Notes: generated by a model not told the origin, from the sequence alone. Positions 1 through 8,134 are shown, numbered from the stretch's first letter. The stretch: 63,222 bases of DNA from Bernardetia sp. (GCA_020630575.1 JAHDBD010000027.1:1-63222), one strand, 5' to 3'. A program made the numbers and translations.

Positions 1-2
1 CA

Positions 3-362
3 GAAAGTGGATCTTATTATGCTCTTGTGACATATTCAACAGGTTGTACTTTCCAGACTCGTACTGCATCTTTCAATATTCCAGAGGTGGTTACAGGTGA
101 AGAAGGAGAGTTCATCAAAGCTCTACGTATTTATCCAAATCCTAGTTCAAGTGGAATATTCCAAATTGATTTAGGACAAAATACAGAAGCTGTAACTCTT
201 ATTTTGACTGACCAATTGGGAAGAACTTTGGAAACAATTTCTCTACCTTTAGAAGCAAATTCATATCAATTAGATTTGAGTAAATATGCTTCAGCTCTTT
301 ATACACTTCAATTCAAATCTGAAAAAGGTATAATTACTCGTAAAATTGTTATTGAAAAATAA
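3..362 (+). CDS. C-terminal end of a type IX secretion cargo protein (5' end outside window)
   Basis: The reading frame is open from the first bases of the window, so the start lies upstream and only about 119 residues are seen. The last 75 or so residues form a typical Por/T9SS type A C-terminal sorting domain: a YPNP motif followed by short beta strands (LILTDQLGRTL, then SALYTLQF) and a basic end, ITRKIVIEK. Such domains carry outer-membrane export and are removed at the cell surface. The part before it (SYYALVTYSTGCTFQTRT) looks like the end of a beta-sandwich repeat of an adhesin or surface enzyme. The function of the missing part cannot be known from here. A strong hairpin terminator follows directly. 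Confidence 0.85.
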   Translation, partial: ESGSYYALVTYSTGCTFQTRTASFNIPEVVTGEEGEFIKALRIYPNPSSSGIFQIDLGQNTEAVTLILTDQLGRTLETISLPLEANSYQLDLSKYASALYTLQFKSEKGIITRKIVIEK

Positions 363-390
363 TAATTTTAGGTAAATAGAGTTTTTATAT

Positions 391-426
391 AAAAAAAGCA
401 ACCTTAGAAATAGGGTTGCTTTTTTG
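391..426. terminator. Bidirectional intrinsic terminator between convergent genes
   Basis: The stem AAGCAACC / GGTTGCTT has a 10-base loop, an A run before it and a T run after it. It can stop transcription of the T9SS cargo gene on + and of the glycosyltransferase gene on -. Confidence 0.8.
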
Positions 427-452
427 TTTTATAATTTATAGAGTAAGAAAAA

Positions 453-1688
453 TCAAATTACTTTTCTCAAAATTTTCTCATCAAATTTCCATATTTCTTC
501 ATCAATAGATTTTGTGTAAAATGACTGCGACAGTATTTTCTCTATACTATTTTTTATTTCATTTTCTATTTTTAACTTATTATCTTCAAAATCAATAAAA
601 ATTCCAGCTTCTAAAGGCTTTATAAAGTTTTCCCATTTTTGATTCTTAGAAATAAGCATTGGTTTTTTATAAGCCAAACACTCATAAAACTTAGTGGGAA
701 TGCAGTTTTGTGTACTTTTATTAAATAAGTAAGGCAAAATTACAAAATGAGTTTGTTGAAGGTGTTCTAATAGAATTGTGTGAGAAATAGGTTTTGAAAC
801 AGAATTATTTAGCAACAAAATAGAACTTTCATTTTCTATAGCTTCTATAATTTTTTTAGAATAATTGGTATCTGAACAATAGCCAGCCAAAATTAAAGTA
901 GCAGAAAAACCTTGTATTTGTAATTCTTTTTCTAGCTTTTTGAAAAATAAAATGCCTTCTAAAGTTCCATAGGTTTTTGAAAATGAGCCATAAATAAGAA
1001 ACTTAATTTCTTTTGTTTTAAAATAATCAGAATTGATAAAATTAGTATCGATCAGATTTTCTTTCAAAAATTTATTCTCCAAAAAAATATAATTTGTCTT
1101 TCTCAAAAAAGATATTTCTTTTAAATAACAGCGTTCTGCCAAAAGATATAAATCAACAAAAGAAGACGAAAATTTCTCAAAACTCCGAATCAAAAAAGCA
1201 ATTGATTTTTTAAAAAAATGAGGGTAATTGTCTTGATACAGAATATTAAAAACATAATTTTCTTGTATATCATAAACTAATTTTATCTTATTTGATTTTG
1301 AATTAAATAAAAATTTGAAAAACAAAGTAAAAGGTAGAAGTTCTACTGCACAAACAATAATCGTATTAGGTTTGAGTTTTAAAAGCTGATTAAAAATTTT
1401 AAATCCTGCAAAAAAACGCCAAAGTCCTAAACGATTCTTATTTTTTTGAGAGGTAAATAATTCTATAAAATCAATAGTCGAATTTGCATTAGAATTTTTA
1501 AAATCACTGCTTTTCTCAAAACCAATTAAAGTTATTTTTTTAGAATTTGATGAAGTATTGACAATAGATTTTGCTATTTTCTGATAGGCACGAACATCAT
1601 TGACAGGTTTCAAAACTGAAACAATTGCTATTTTTTCGGTCTTTAGTTTTTCTGTTTTCTTATTTTTATCACTCTGAAAGTCTGTCAT
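453..1688 (-). CDS. Glycosyltransferase family 4-like protein
   Basis: A 411-residue protein with a GT-B glycosyltransferase layout. The N-terminal Rossmann-like half starts at KIAIVSVLKPVNDVRAYQK, and a hydrophobic stretch near residues 110-135 may be a membrane-associated helix. The C-terminal half has a donor-site region (FVILPYLFNKSTQNCIPTKFYE) that resembles the E-x7-E area of GT4 enzymes: the glutamate in KFYECLAYKKPML is the likely donor-binding residue. Members usually move a nucleotide-sugar residue to glycans or lipids on the cytoplasmic face of the inner membrane. It stands alone, convergent with the T9SS gene and divergent from the reverse transcriptase, so acceptor and sugar are unknown. 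The very Lys/Asn/Phe-rich composition reflects AT-rich codons. Confidence 0.7.
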   Translation of the reverse strand: MTDFQSDKNKKTEKLKTEKIAIVSVLKPVNDVRAYQKIAKSIVNTSSNSKKITLIGFEKSSDFKNSNANSTIDFIELFTSQKNKNRLGLWRFFAGFKIFNQLLKLKPNTIIVCAVELLPFTLFFKFLFNSKSNKIKLVYDIQENYVFNILYQDNYPHFFKKSIAFLIRSFEKFSSSFVDLYLLAERCYLKEISFLRKTNYIFLENKFLKENLIDTNFINSDYFKTKEIKFLIYGSFSKTYGTLEGILFFKKLEKELQIQGFSATLILAGYCSDTNYSKKIIEAIENESSILLLNNSVSKPISHTILLEHLQQTHFVILPYLFNKSTQNCIPTKFYECLAYKKPMLISKNQKWENFIKPLEAGIFIDFEDNKLKIENEIKNSIEKILSQSFYTKSIDEEIWKFDEKILRKVI

Positions 1689-1831
1689 TTTTGTCCTTTT
1701 ATACTTCTTTTTTTAGATAAAAAATTGCTTCTCACATCAGTTGAGGTCTGCTGAGTTAAATTTGTTATAAGTTAATCAAGTAATCAAAATTACTGATTTT
1801 AATTTATTTCTACTTTAAACCAAATTTATCT

Positions 1832-4189
1832 ATGCAAACTCTCACTTCCCAACAAGTAACTCGCATAAAACTGGACGAACTCAATCGTCAGTATCATCAA
1901 CTTCATATTCAATACAATGCCATTATTGAAAAAGTAGATGCAAGTTCAGAATTAAAGGATAAATTTCAATTTCTTTATGATGGACTTTGTAAAATTACCT
2001 TTGCTCAAAAACAACTTCATCCAGATGTAGAAAATTTGAGTGTTCTTCAATCTCAATTAGAAATGAATACAGTTTCATATTCTCTTTTGGAAAGTTGGGT
2101 AAATCGTCTTCGAAATGAAATTGAACAAGGAAAGTTAAGATTAGAAGCAGGTTTAGTTTTTGGACTTGCATTAGAAGATACTTGGAATACTACAAAATCT
2201 ATCAATCAAGAAAAAAAGAATTTTGAGAAAGAATTTATTGAATTAATTAATGAAAAAGTAACGGATTTTAATTCAGAAAATAAAACAAAATTGAGAGAAT
2301 GGATAACAGTTTATAGCAATGATTTGGAAAAAATTAAAGAAAAAAATAAAAAATTTGTAGATGAAAAACTGTTGCAACCTGTAACTAAAGAAGAAACTGC
2401 TTATATGTTGCATCACATGAAAGCACATCCCTATCATCATACAAAACTCAAAGCAGAAATTTCTTCGATTGTAAATAAAGAATCTTTAGTAAATGAATTA
2501 GCAGGTACAATTACAGTTTTGCTAAATAATTTTGAAAATTGGAAATGGACAGAAAAAGGTGTAGAACTCAATGTACTTTGGACAAAACACAAATGGCGAC
2601 CGTATATGAATACAGATTTGTTGGATTCTTTGCTTTTAGAAATTATAGGAATGCGTTTTGGTCGTGCTTTTAGAGAGAGTTTATTGGAAAAAGATTTTTG
2701 GGGAAAAGAAGCAGAATACAATCACATTAAATATTGGCAAAAACAGCTTCGAAATGAAATCACTTTCAAAGAATTCCCTTCTTATATCAGTTATTCTCAA
2801 GTTACTTTTGAAGATTCATATAGTGGATATGATGGCAGTATTATCAATATAATCAGTAATGAAGATACGTATTTCAAACTTTTTCAAGGAATAAATGCTC
2901 AATTAGAAGTTTTGAAAACCAGACAAAAAGAGCTTAATCAAGCTGAAAACAGTTATGTCATTCAGACTGACCTCAAAAATTATTTTCTGACTTTACCTCA
3001 TCAAACTTTACTTATCATTTTGGAAGAATTAGGAATTAATCAAAAATGGTTAGCTTTTTTTAAATCGTATTTTGAAGTTCCTTATTTGTATAAAAATCAA
3101 ATTCATACAGCTCAACAAGGTATTTCTCTTTCTCATTTATTTTCTTCCCTTTTGGCTGATGTTTTATTGTTGTTTTTGGATAAGGCATTATGGACACAAG
3201 ACGGAATTTCGACCTATCGTTATATGGATGATATGTATATTTTCTGTGATTCAGAAGAAAATGCAAAGACAGCTTGGCAAACGCTACAAGATTTTTATAA
3301 AATAACAGGTTTGCAGCTTAATCAAGAAAAAATAGGAGTTGTTCAAATTGGAAATCAAACAACAAAGAAAGATACTTTTATAGAAAAATTGAGTAAAGAA
3401 CTAGATACTGAATTACAATTACCCAACTGGATGTTTCTTTCTCTAAATCAAGAAGGTAATTGGAAAATTAATCAAGATGCAGTAGAAAAATTTGCCCAAA
3501 CTCTTTCTAAACAGTTGAATCATACTTCTTCTGTCTTTGATTTGTGCAATGTTTATAATACTCATCTTGCATTTTTGCTCAAAAGTTTTGCTATTGGTTA
3601 TCCACTTGGAAAAAAGCATATTAAAGAAATTAATCAAACGGTTGCTAAGTTTGAAAAACAGCTTTTAGATAATCAAGAAAGTATATTTGAAGTTTTGAAA
3701 AAACGTCTGATAACAAAGTTTCCACAAATGGAAGAAGCTATTCAAAATCTTCCTGAAGCGTGGTATTATTGGTCGCTTACTGCTGGTGGTTTTGCGCTAC
3801 AAAATCCTTTTTGTCATATCGTTTCGATTGCTGAGAGTTATAAAAAATTGATTGATGTACCCAAAAATAATTTTGAAGGGCTAGATAAAAAACAAATTGA
3901 GACAAAACTGAAAGATGTATTTATTTTTTATAAAAATCGTCAACTTTCGCCTGTTGCTCCCAAATCTACGCCTGTCATGCAAGGACTGATGAATGATTTT
4001 ATTGATAGGGGAACAGAAGTAAGTGGAAAAAAACAGAATGGCTTAGGGATTTATTGGCAATGGCTTTTATATACCTACGGTTATCAATTATTGGATAGTT
4101 TTGGAACATTTCGTTTTTTGCTGACCGAACTTGTGCCTTTAGAAACTATTTTTAATCGTCTTGCTCCAAATTCTGAATCGGAAATTTAA
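1832..4189 (+). CDS. Large stand-alone reverse transcriptase-like protein with unknown N- and C-terminal domains
   Basis: A 785-residue protein. Residues about 375-505 hold a convincing RT palm: motif A TDLKNYF with Asp380, motif B QQGISLSHLFSSLLAD with Gln429-Gly430, the catalytic motif C YRYMDDMYIF with Asp466/Asp467, and motif D LQLNQEKIGVV. All three catalytic Asp are kept, so it is probably active. Residues 1-240 are helical and charged and look coiled-coil-rich. Residues 256-290 (RPYMN... then LLEIIGMRF) may match RT fingers motifs 1-2. Residues 560-785 are an unknown Trp/Tyr-rich region. There is no intron maturase (X) or HNH domain, no integrase and no msr/msd-like RNA beside it. It resembles single-copy cellular RTs (the rvt family known from fungi and a few bacteria) or an unclassified/defence RT group. 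Family placement is inference; the RT fold is seen in the sequence. It is monocistronic with a strong terminator. Confidence 0.8.
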   Translation: MQTLTSQQVTRIKLDELNRQYHQLHIQYNAIIEKVDASSELKDKFQFLYDGLCKITFAQKQLHPDVENLSVLQSQLEMNTVSYSLLESWVNRLRNEIEQGKLRLEAGLVFGLALEDTWNTTKSINQEKKNFEKEFIELINEKVTDFNSENKTKLREWITVYSNDLEKIKEKNKKFVDEKLLQPVTKEETAYMLHHMKAHPYHHTKLKAEISSIVNKESLVNELAGTITVLLNNFENWKWTEKGVELNVLWTKHKWRPYMNTDLLDSLLLEIIGMRFGRAFRESLLEKDFWGKEAEYNHIKYWQKQLRNEITFKEFPSYISYSQVTFEDSYSGYDGSIINIISNEDTYFKLFQGINAQLEVLKTRQKELNQAENSYVIQTDLKNYFLTLPHQTLLIILEELGINQKWLAFFKSYFEVPYLYKNQIHTAQQGISLSHLFSSLLADVLLLFLDKALWTQDGISTYRYMDDMYIFCDSEENAKTAWQTLQDFYKITGLQLNQEKIGVVQIGNQTTKKDTFIEKLSKELDTELQLPNWMFLSLNQEGNWKINQDAVEKFAQTLSKQLNHTSSVFDLCNVYNTHLAFLLKSFAIGYPLGKKHIKEINQTVAKFEKQLLDNQESIFEVLKKRLITKFPQMEEAIQNLPEAWYYWSLTAGGFALQNPFCHIVSIAESYKKLIDVPKNNFEGLDKKQIETKLKDVFIFYKNRQLSPVAPKSTPVMQGLMNDFIDRGTEVSGKKQNGLGIYWQWLLYTYGYQLLDSFGTFRFLLTELVPLETIFNRLAPNSESEI

Positions 4190-4203
4190 TTTTTTAATTC
4201 CCT

Positions 4204-4241
4204 TTGTAAGGAAAAGTCAAATCTTTTCCTTACAATTTTTT
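4204..4241 (+). terminator. Intrinsic terminator of the reverse transcriptase gene
   Basis: A perfect 13-bp stem (TTGTAAGGAAAAG / CTTTTCCTTACAA) with loop TCAAAT is followed by TTTTT, 15 bases after the stop codon. Confidence 0.85.
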
Positions 4242-4276
4242 ATTCAACTAACTCAAGTTGTAGATTATAAGTATTT

Positions 4277-4362
4277 CAGACTTCCTAGTCTGAATAAAAG
4301 ATTTTTTTAGTCAATTAAAAATTGTTTTACTTTCACAACAGACTAGGAAGTATGTTATACAC
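4277..4362. repeat. Dispersed palindromic repeat, two inverted copies
   Basis: The palindrome CAGACTTCCTAGTCTG (4277-4292) is repeated inverted at 4339-4354. The second copy with its flank, read on the minus strand as GTATAACATACTTCC followed by TAGTCTGTTGT, is nearly the same as 50634-50658. It lies between the convergent RT and csaA genes and probably belongs to a REP-like family. Confidence 0.7.
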
Positions 4363-4370
4363 AACTTGAT

Positions 4371-4703
4371 TTAACTAATCAAAAGCCCATTCTCAACAGG
4401 TTTGTCAGTTGTAAGAAGAGTTACACCATTTTCATCTCCAATGACTCCCAAAACCAAACATTCAGACATAAAATTAGCTATTTGTTTAGGTAGAAAATTA
4501 GTAACTGCAATGATTTGTTTTCCTACCAAAACTTCTGGATTTGGGTATTTCTCTGTGATTTGTGCGCTTGATTTTTTGATTCCAAAATCTCCAAAATCAA
4601 TTTGTAATTGATAGGCTGGTTTGCGTGCTTTTTCGAAAACTTTAGCTTCCAAAATTGTTCCGATACGCATTTCTACTTTTTCGAAGTCTGAATAAGAGAG
4701 CAT
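4371..4703 (-). CDS. csaA: CsaA-type tRNA-binding domain protein
   Basis: A 110-residue single-domain OB-fold protein of the EMAP-II/tRNA-binding family. It opens with FEKVEMRIGTILEAKVFEKARKPAY and has the typical KKSSAQITEKYPNPEVLVGKQ stretch and the end-of-barrel region ANFMSECLVLG. This matches CsaA in both length and motifs. CsaA is a homodimer proposed to act as an export-related chaperone and to bind tRNA; its cellular role is not settled. It is 32 bases downstream of a small membrane-protein gene on the same strand and may be co-transcribed with it. It has no link to the reverse transcriptase that converges on it. Confidence 0.9.
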   Translation of the reverse strand: MLSYSDFEKVEMRIGTILEAKVFEKARKPAYQLQIDFGDFGIKKSSAQITEKYPNPEVLVGKQIIAVTNFLPKQIANFMSECLVLGVIGDENGVTLLTTDKPVENGLLIS

Positions 4704-4735
4704 TTATTATATTATAAGGGTTAGAAATTTTAAAA

Positions 4736-5023
4736 TTATTCAGTAATTAGAGGCTTAAAAAAAGATGAAGACGGAAAATGTTCGTGATAGGCAGGGAAAT
4801 CTTGAAAAGGAGCAATCCATTCAGGCATAGAAAGATGCCGAACATGACGTGATTCTGTTGAAAAACAAAAATCAGTCAATAAAAAAGATTTTGAAATTTG
4901 CCTTTGGTTAGCATAATAAGTTGCAGCTTCATCTTTTCTTATAAATTTATAAGAAACAAGTAAAGTTATTCCCACTAAGAGAAATAACCAAAAGGAAATG
5001 ATATAGATAAAATAGTTTTTCAT
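4736..5023 (-). CDS. Small membrane-anchored protein of unknown function
   Basis: A 95-residue protein with one N-terminal membrane helix (residues about 5-28, YIISFWLFLLVGITLLVSY) and a short soluble tail that would be periplasmic. I do not recognise a family. It precedes csaA by 32 bases and could be translated from the same message. It is probably a real gene: start and stop fall tidily between neighbours and the hydrophobic segment is clear, but nothing points to a function. Confidence 0.55.
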   Translation of the reverse strand: MKNYFIYIISFWLFLLVGITLLVSYKFIRKDEAATYYANQRQISKSFLLTDFCFSTESRHVRHLSMPEWIAPFQDFPAYHEHFPSSSFFKPLITE

Positions 5024-5232
5024 ATACTTTTCATTGATTTAAGACAAATTTACACAAAAATCTACAATTCTTGAAGGCTTTTTGAACAGCAAATTTATTT
5101 TTAGACTAAAAAATCGTACCTTGCATAAAATTACAAAACAGTCTTTTTTATTTTTTAGAGCATAATTTATTAAGAAATTATCCTACAAGAATAGAGAAGC
5201 TATTTTTTTTATAATCAAATTAATTTTAGAGC

Positions 5233-5700
5233 ATGTCAAACAGCGCAAAAAAAGGCGATTTAGTACAGGTACATTATGTAGGTAAATTCGAAGACGGAAA
5301 TGTTTTTGATTCTTCAAGAGAGAGAAAAGAGCCAATCGAATTTCAAGTAGGAGCAGGACAAATGATAAAAGGTTTTGATGCTGCAGTAGAAGGAATGACG
5401 CTTAGCGAATCAAAAACAATTACTTTAGCACCAACTGAAGCGTATGGAGAGTCAAATCCAGAAAATATTGTTTCTTTTCCTAAAGATAAATTGCCACCAG
5501 AAATGAATCCAAAAGCAGGTGATCAGCTTGCTCTTCAAGGACAAAATGGTGAGCAAATTCCTGTTGTAGTTATTGAAGCAAATGAAGAAGGTGTTGTTTT
5601 GGATGCAAATCACCCAATGGCTGGAAAAACTTTAGTTTTTGAATTAGAACTTGTTGGAATCAATCCATCAAAAGTAGAAGGTGGAACGCTTGCTGACTAA
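5233..5700 (+). CDS. FKBP-type peptidyl-prolyl isomerase, SlyD-like
   Basis: A 155-residue SlyD-type FKBP. The N-terminal FKBP strands (KGDLVQVHYVGKFEDGNVFDSS, quoted here to residue 28) lead to VGAGQMIKGFDAAVEGM and EAYGESNPENIVSFPKDKLP. The insert-in-flap chaperone domain (residues about 75-125) follows, and the FKBP fold closes with NHPMAGKTLVFELELVGI. It catalyses cis-trans isomerisation of X-Pro bonds and binds unfolded chains. There is no signal peptide, so it is cytoplasmic. Unlike E. coli SlyD it lacks the His/Cys-rich metal-binding tail, which is normal for Bacteroidota. It is monocistronic, with its own terminator. Confidence 0.92.
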   Translation: MSNSAKKGDLVQVHYVGKFEDGNVFDSSRERKEPIEFQVGAGQMIKGFDAAVEGMTLSESKTITLAPTEAYGESNPENIVSFPKDKLPPEMNPKAGDQLALQGQNGEQIPVVVIEANEEGVVLDANHPMAGKTLVFELELVGINPSKVEGGTLAD

Positions 5701-5722
5701 TTACAAGCAGTTTTAAATAAAT

Positions 5723-5768
5723 AAAAATGCTATTTCTATTTTAAAATTATAGGAATGGCATTTTTTTT
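5723..5768 (+). terminator. Intrinsic terminator after the FKBP gene
   Basis: An imperfect stem pairs AATGCTATTTCTAT with ATAGGAATGGCATT and is followed by a run of eight T. Confidence 0.7.
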
Positions 5769-5839
5769 ATTTTTAACCCAACTTTCGTACAAAAAGAGAA
5801 TCCTAATTAAATCAAAGAAACTGAATTTATATAGAAAAA

Positions 5840-6319
5840 CTATTTTAATTGAGATTTCAAACCCAAATCATTCAACGCCTCATCTATATAAGAAGCAGAC
5901 AAAACTTGTTTTTCTTTTATCTCTTGATTTTCTAAGTGATACAAAATAGGAAATATATCCATTATTCCAGCTTTATAGGCTTGTCCTTCTTTGTCAAGGA
6001 AAAGGGGGGCAAATTTCTTATCCCATAAATCAATTTCTTTACTCATCAGCATCAAGCGAATATCCTTTAGGCTTTTTCTGGTTGTCAAGACAAAACCAAT
6101 TTCTTGATTTCCAATGTTTTGCTTCATAAAATCCAAGGTTTGGTTTCTACAACCTGGGCAACCATGTGCTGGAATAATCAAAATTTGTTTTTTATTGTCC
6201 AAAAAATCTTTTGAAAGAGTATCTAAAAATACTTTATCTTTTGTATAGTCTTCTGAACAACTTATTAATACAACCAAAAAAAATAATAGTCCAAATATTT
6301 GAAAATTTGTTTTATTCAT
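5840..6319 (-). CDS. Thioredoxin-like lipoprotein with CPGC motif
   Basis: A 159-residue lipoprotein. The SPII signal ends at the lipobox LIS-Cys21. After a short linker comes a strand (KQILIIP) and the motif HGCPGCRNQ with Cys54 and Cys57, at the position of the thioredoxin CxxC. The strands that follow (IGFVLTTR, then DKEGQAYKAG and FPILYHLEN) fit a thioredoxin fold; FPILYHLE would hold the cis-Pro region. It probably acts as a periplasm-facing thiol-disulfide protein. It starts two bases after the stop of the DUF4221-like gene, so the two are translationally linked. With the upstream two-cysteine peptide it forms a likely operon. It could also have a redox role unrelated to the peptide. 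Confidence 0.65.
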   Translation of the reverse strand: MNKTNFQIFGLLFFLVVLISCSEDYTKDKVFLDTLSKDFLDNKKQILIIPAHGCPGCRNQTLDFMKQNIGNQEIGFVLTTRKSLKDIRLMLMSKEIDLWDKKFAPLFLDKEGQAYKAGIMDIFPILYHLENQEIKEKQVLSASYIDEALNDLGLKSQLK

Positions 6320-6321
6320 AT

Positions 6322-7500
6322 TTATTTTATCTGTTTTGTTTTATATAATGTAAAAGACAAAATTTCTTCATCGTTATTTGGATTCTTTGGATGAGCATTA
6401 GAAACTAATAAACCATCTCTTGCCATCATCACATTTCTATAATGTGTCTTTTTTGGAAGAGTGATTTCTCCTGCGTGATGAAAGTTTTTATCCATAATTA
6501 TAATAGTCAATGGTCTATCATCTGGGGTATTGGGTTCTCCAGTTATGGGATTGATAACTTCTATTCCGTCTAGTGCTACTACATAATAGAGTTCCTCTTC
6601 TTCATTATATAACAACTGAAAATAATAATCTAATGGTAGTTGTTCGTCTTCAGAAGTAGCTTTAAAATTTTTCTTGGAGTTTTGCGAATCCTTTTTTTCA
6701 ATTCTAGTTTGATTAAACTCTTCTTTTCCTATTTCTCCATAATGTATATGTCCAGTAATTACAAATATACTTACGTACTTATTATCATGAAATAACATAC
6801 CATTATAAATGATGATAGGGTTCTCTCTTGTAGTAGATAAATAACTAGGTGAATAAGCGGGTACAAACTGTAGAGAGCCGTCCTCTAAATCAAGAATTGC
6901 AATCATTTTTTGTTCTCCTGCTTTTTCTACTCCATCTATATAAGGAGAACATTTGAAATAGGCTTTACCATTTTCTACTTTGAAGTTTATCTCCATGCCT
7001 ACTTCTAAAGCTAATACCTGTTCTTTTGGAATACTGTAACGTTTTACTATGTCTCCTTTGATATTTACTAGGGTTAGTCTGCTATAATCACGCTCAAATA
7101 TATAGATAGAATCTGCATTTTTAATAAAGAGTCTTCTAGTAGAAGAAATCATTTGATTGCCATTGCGCTCAAACTTTATTCTTTTATAAAGCTCTTTTTT
7201 ATCTAAGTCATAAAAATCAATAGAATTGATAGCTGCATTTCCTTGTATGTAATAAGCTGCTGTATCTGCGTCGTGATAAATAGGGTTATAGCTTAAATTA
7301 CGACTAAGGGTATCAATTGGGATATTTATTTCTTTTATTTTTTCTAAAGTATATTCTTTATCAGAGAACGTAACAGGTACTTCTAAAATCTCCTCTAAAG
7401 ACATTTTATTAAGGTCTTTTGTGGCTTGAGCTGTTTCTTGTTTTTGAGATGAAGTACAAGAGAATATAAAAATAAGCAAGAAGAGAAAGGTGTATTTCAT
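6322..7500 (-). CDS. DUF4221-like beta-propeller lipoprotein
   Basis: A 392-residue lipoprotein (signal MKYTFLFLLIFIFS, lipidated Cys15). The body is a series of beta-hairpins with repeated strand-turn patterns (YIQGNAAINSIDFYDLDKKE; RLTLVNIKGDIVKRYSIP; MIAILDLEDGSLQFVP; YYVVALDGIEVINPITGEP), as expected of a six-bladed propeller. It fits the DUF4221 family of Bacteroidota lipoproteins as I recall it; the match was not searched. DUF4221 and related 6-bladed propeller genes often sit beside genes for tiny secreted peptides, as here (peptide gene 196 bases upstream). Function unknown. It shares an operon with the CPGC lipoprotein. Confidence 0.7.
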   Translation of the reverse strand: MKYTFLFLLIFIFSCTSSQKQETAQATKDLNKMSLEEILEVPVTFSDKEYTLEKIKEINIPIDTLSRNLSYNPIYHDADTAAYYIQGNAAINSIDFYDLDKKELYKRIKFERNGNQMISSTRRLFIKNADSIYIFERDYSRLTLVNIKGDIVKRYSIPKEQVLALEVGMEINFKVENGKAYFKCSPYIDGVEKAGEQKMIAILDLEDGSLQFVPAYSPSYLSTTRENPIIIYNGMLFHDNKYVSIFVITGHIHYGEIGKEEFNQTRIEKKDSQNSKKNFKATSEDEQLPLDYYFQLLYNEEEELYYVVALDGIEVINPITGEPNTPDDRPLTIIIMDKNFHHAGEITLPKKTHYRNVMMARDGLLVSNAHPKNPNNDEEILSFTLYKTKQIK

Positions 7501-7696
7501 TGGAATAATTTAACTCTAAAATATTATAATGAGTAAAAAATAAATCCTAACTAAATCTTAAAGAAAATAATTAGGATTTGAGTAGAAGATTTATAAGACG
7601 AAGGCTAAATGTCTTATACTGATAAATAAATAGCTTTTGAGAAAAATGAAAAAACTGTATTTAGTTTTAAATATGTATTTTCAACTCTAAATATTA

Positions 7697-7876
7697 CTAT
7701 AAACAATAGCCATGTGGTAGTTTACAATCATCTCCTGTCTTATAGTTACTTATTTTATCACGAGGAACAGCCATTTTACTGTTTCCATCATCCTTATCTA
7801 GCGTATTTTGAGCCATAAGAATGCCACCAGTAGAAATAGTAACAAGCAATACTAAACCTAACAAAAACTTTTTCAT
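7697..7876 (-). CDS. Small secreted two-cysteine peptide (59 aa)
   Basis: A short frame encodes MKKFLLGLVLLVTISTGGIL as a clear signal peptide, followed by MAQNTLDKDDGNSKMAVPRD and a tail with two cysteines, DDCKLPHGYCL (Cys51 and Cys58). The mature peptide would be about 37 residues. A good promoter lies 77 bases upstream, with nothing else between, and codon use fits its neighbours. The two cysteines could form a small loop. Next downstream are the DUF4221-like lipoprotein and the CPGC thioredoxin-like lipoprotein. It does not show the NVEALA motif of the known Bacteroides peptides. Function unknown; signalling peptide, bacteriocin-like peptide and envelope peptide are all open. Confidence 0.7.
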   Translation of the reverse strand: MKKFLLGLVLLVTISTGGILMAQNTLDKDDGNSKMAVPRDKISNYKTGDDCKLPHGYCL

Positions 7877-7952
7877 AATCCTATAAAATTTAAAGGTTTA
7901 ATGATAAAAAAATAAAATTTGTCTTATTATTTGTTTTAACTTTAAGACGACT

Positions 7953-7984
7953 CAAAGGTATTTTTTTTTTTTTGTAAAATACAA
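7953..7984 (-). promoter_or_regulatory. Bacteroidota sigma-A type promoter for the peptide/propeller operon
   Basis: On the minus strand it reads ATTG, 21 bases, then TACCTTTG, matching the -33 TTG / -7 TAnnTTTG pattern. The expected start leaves a 5' leader of about 70 bases before the peptide gene. Confidence 0.65.
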
Positions 7985-8057
7985 TACACGTTAATTATTT
8001 AATTTATTTTAACTTTTATTTGGTATTTAGAAAAACAAAGCTGTTTTTTATATAAAA

Positions 8058-8090
8058 TTTGTTTTTTTTATGCTAAAAATAGTAACTTTA
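8058..8090 (+). promoter_or_regulatory. Promoter for the RND efflux operon
   Basis: TTTG, 21 bases, then TAACTTTA: a near-consensus -33/-7 pair (last base A instead of G) about 44 bases before the adaptor start codon. It lies about 75 bases from the divergent peptide-operon promoter. Confidence 0.55.
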
Positions 8091-8134
8091 CACTTTAAAT
8101 AAAACGCATAGAGTTATCGATAATAGGATTTTAT

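Noticed and set aside
1832..4241. Retron or group II intron around the reverse transcriptase
   Set aside because: No msr/msd-like repeat before it, no intron domain V or catalytic RNA after it, and no maturase or endonuclease domain in the protein.
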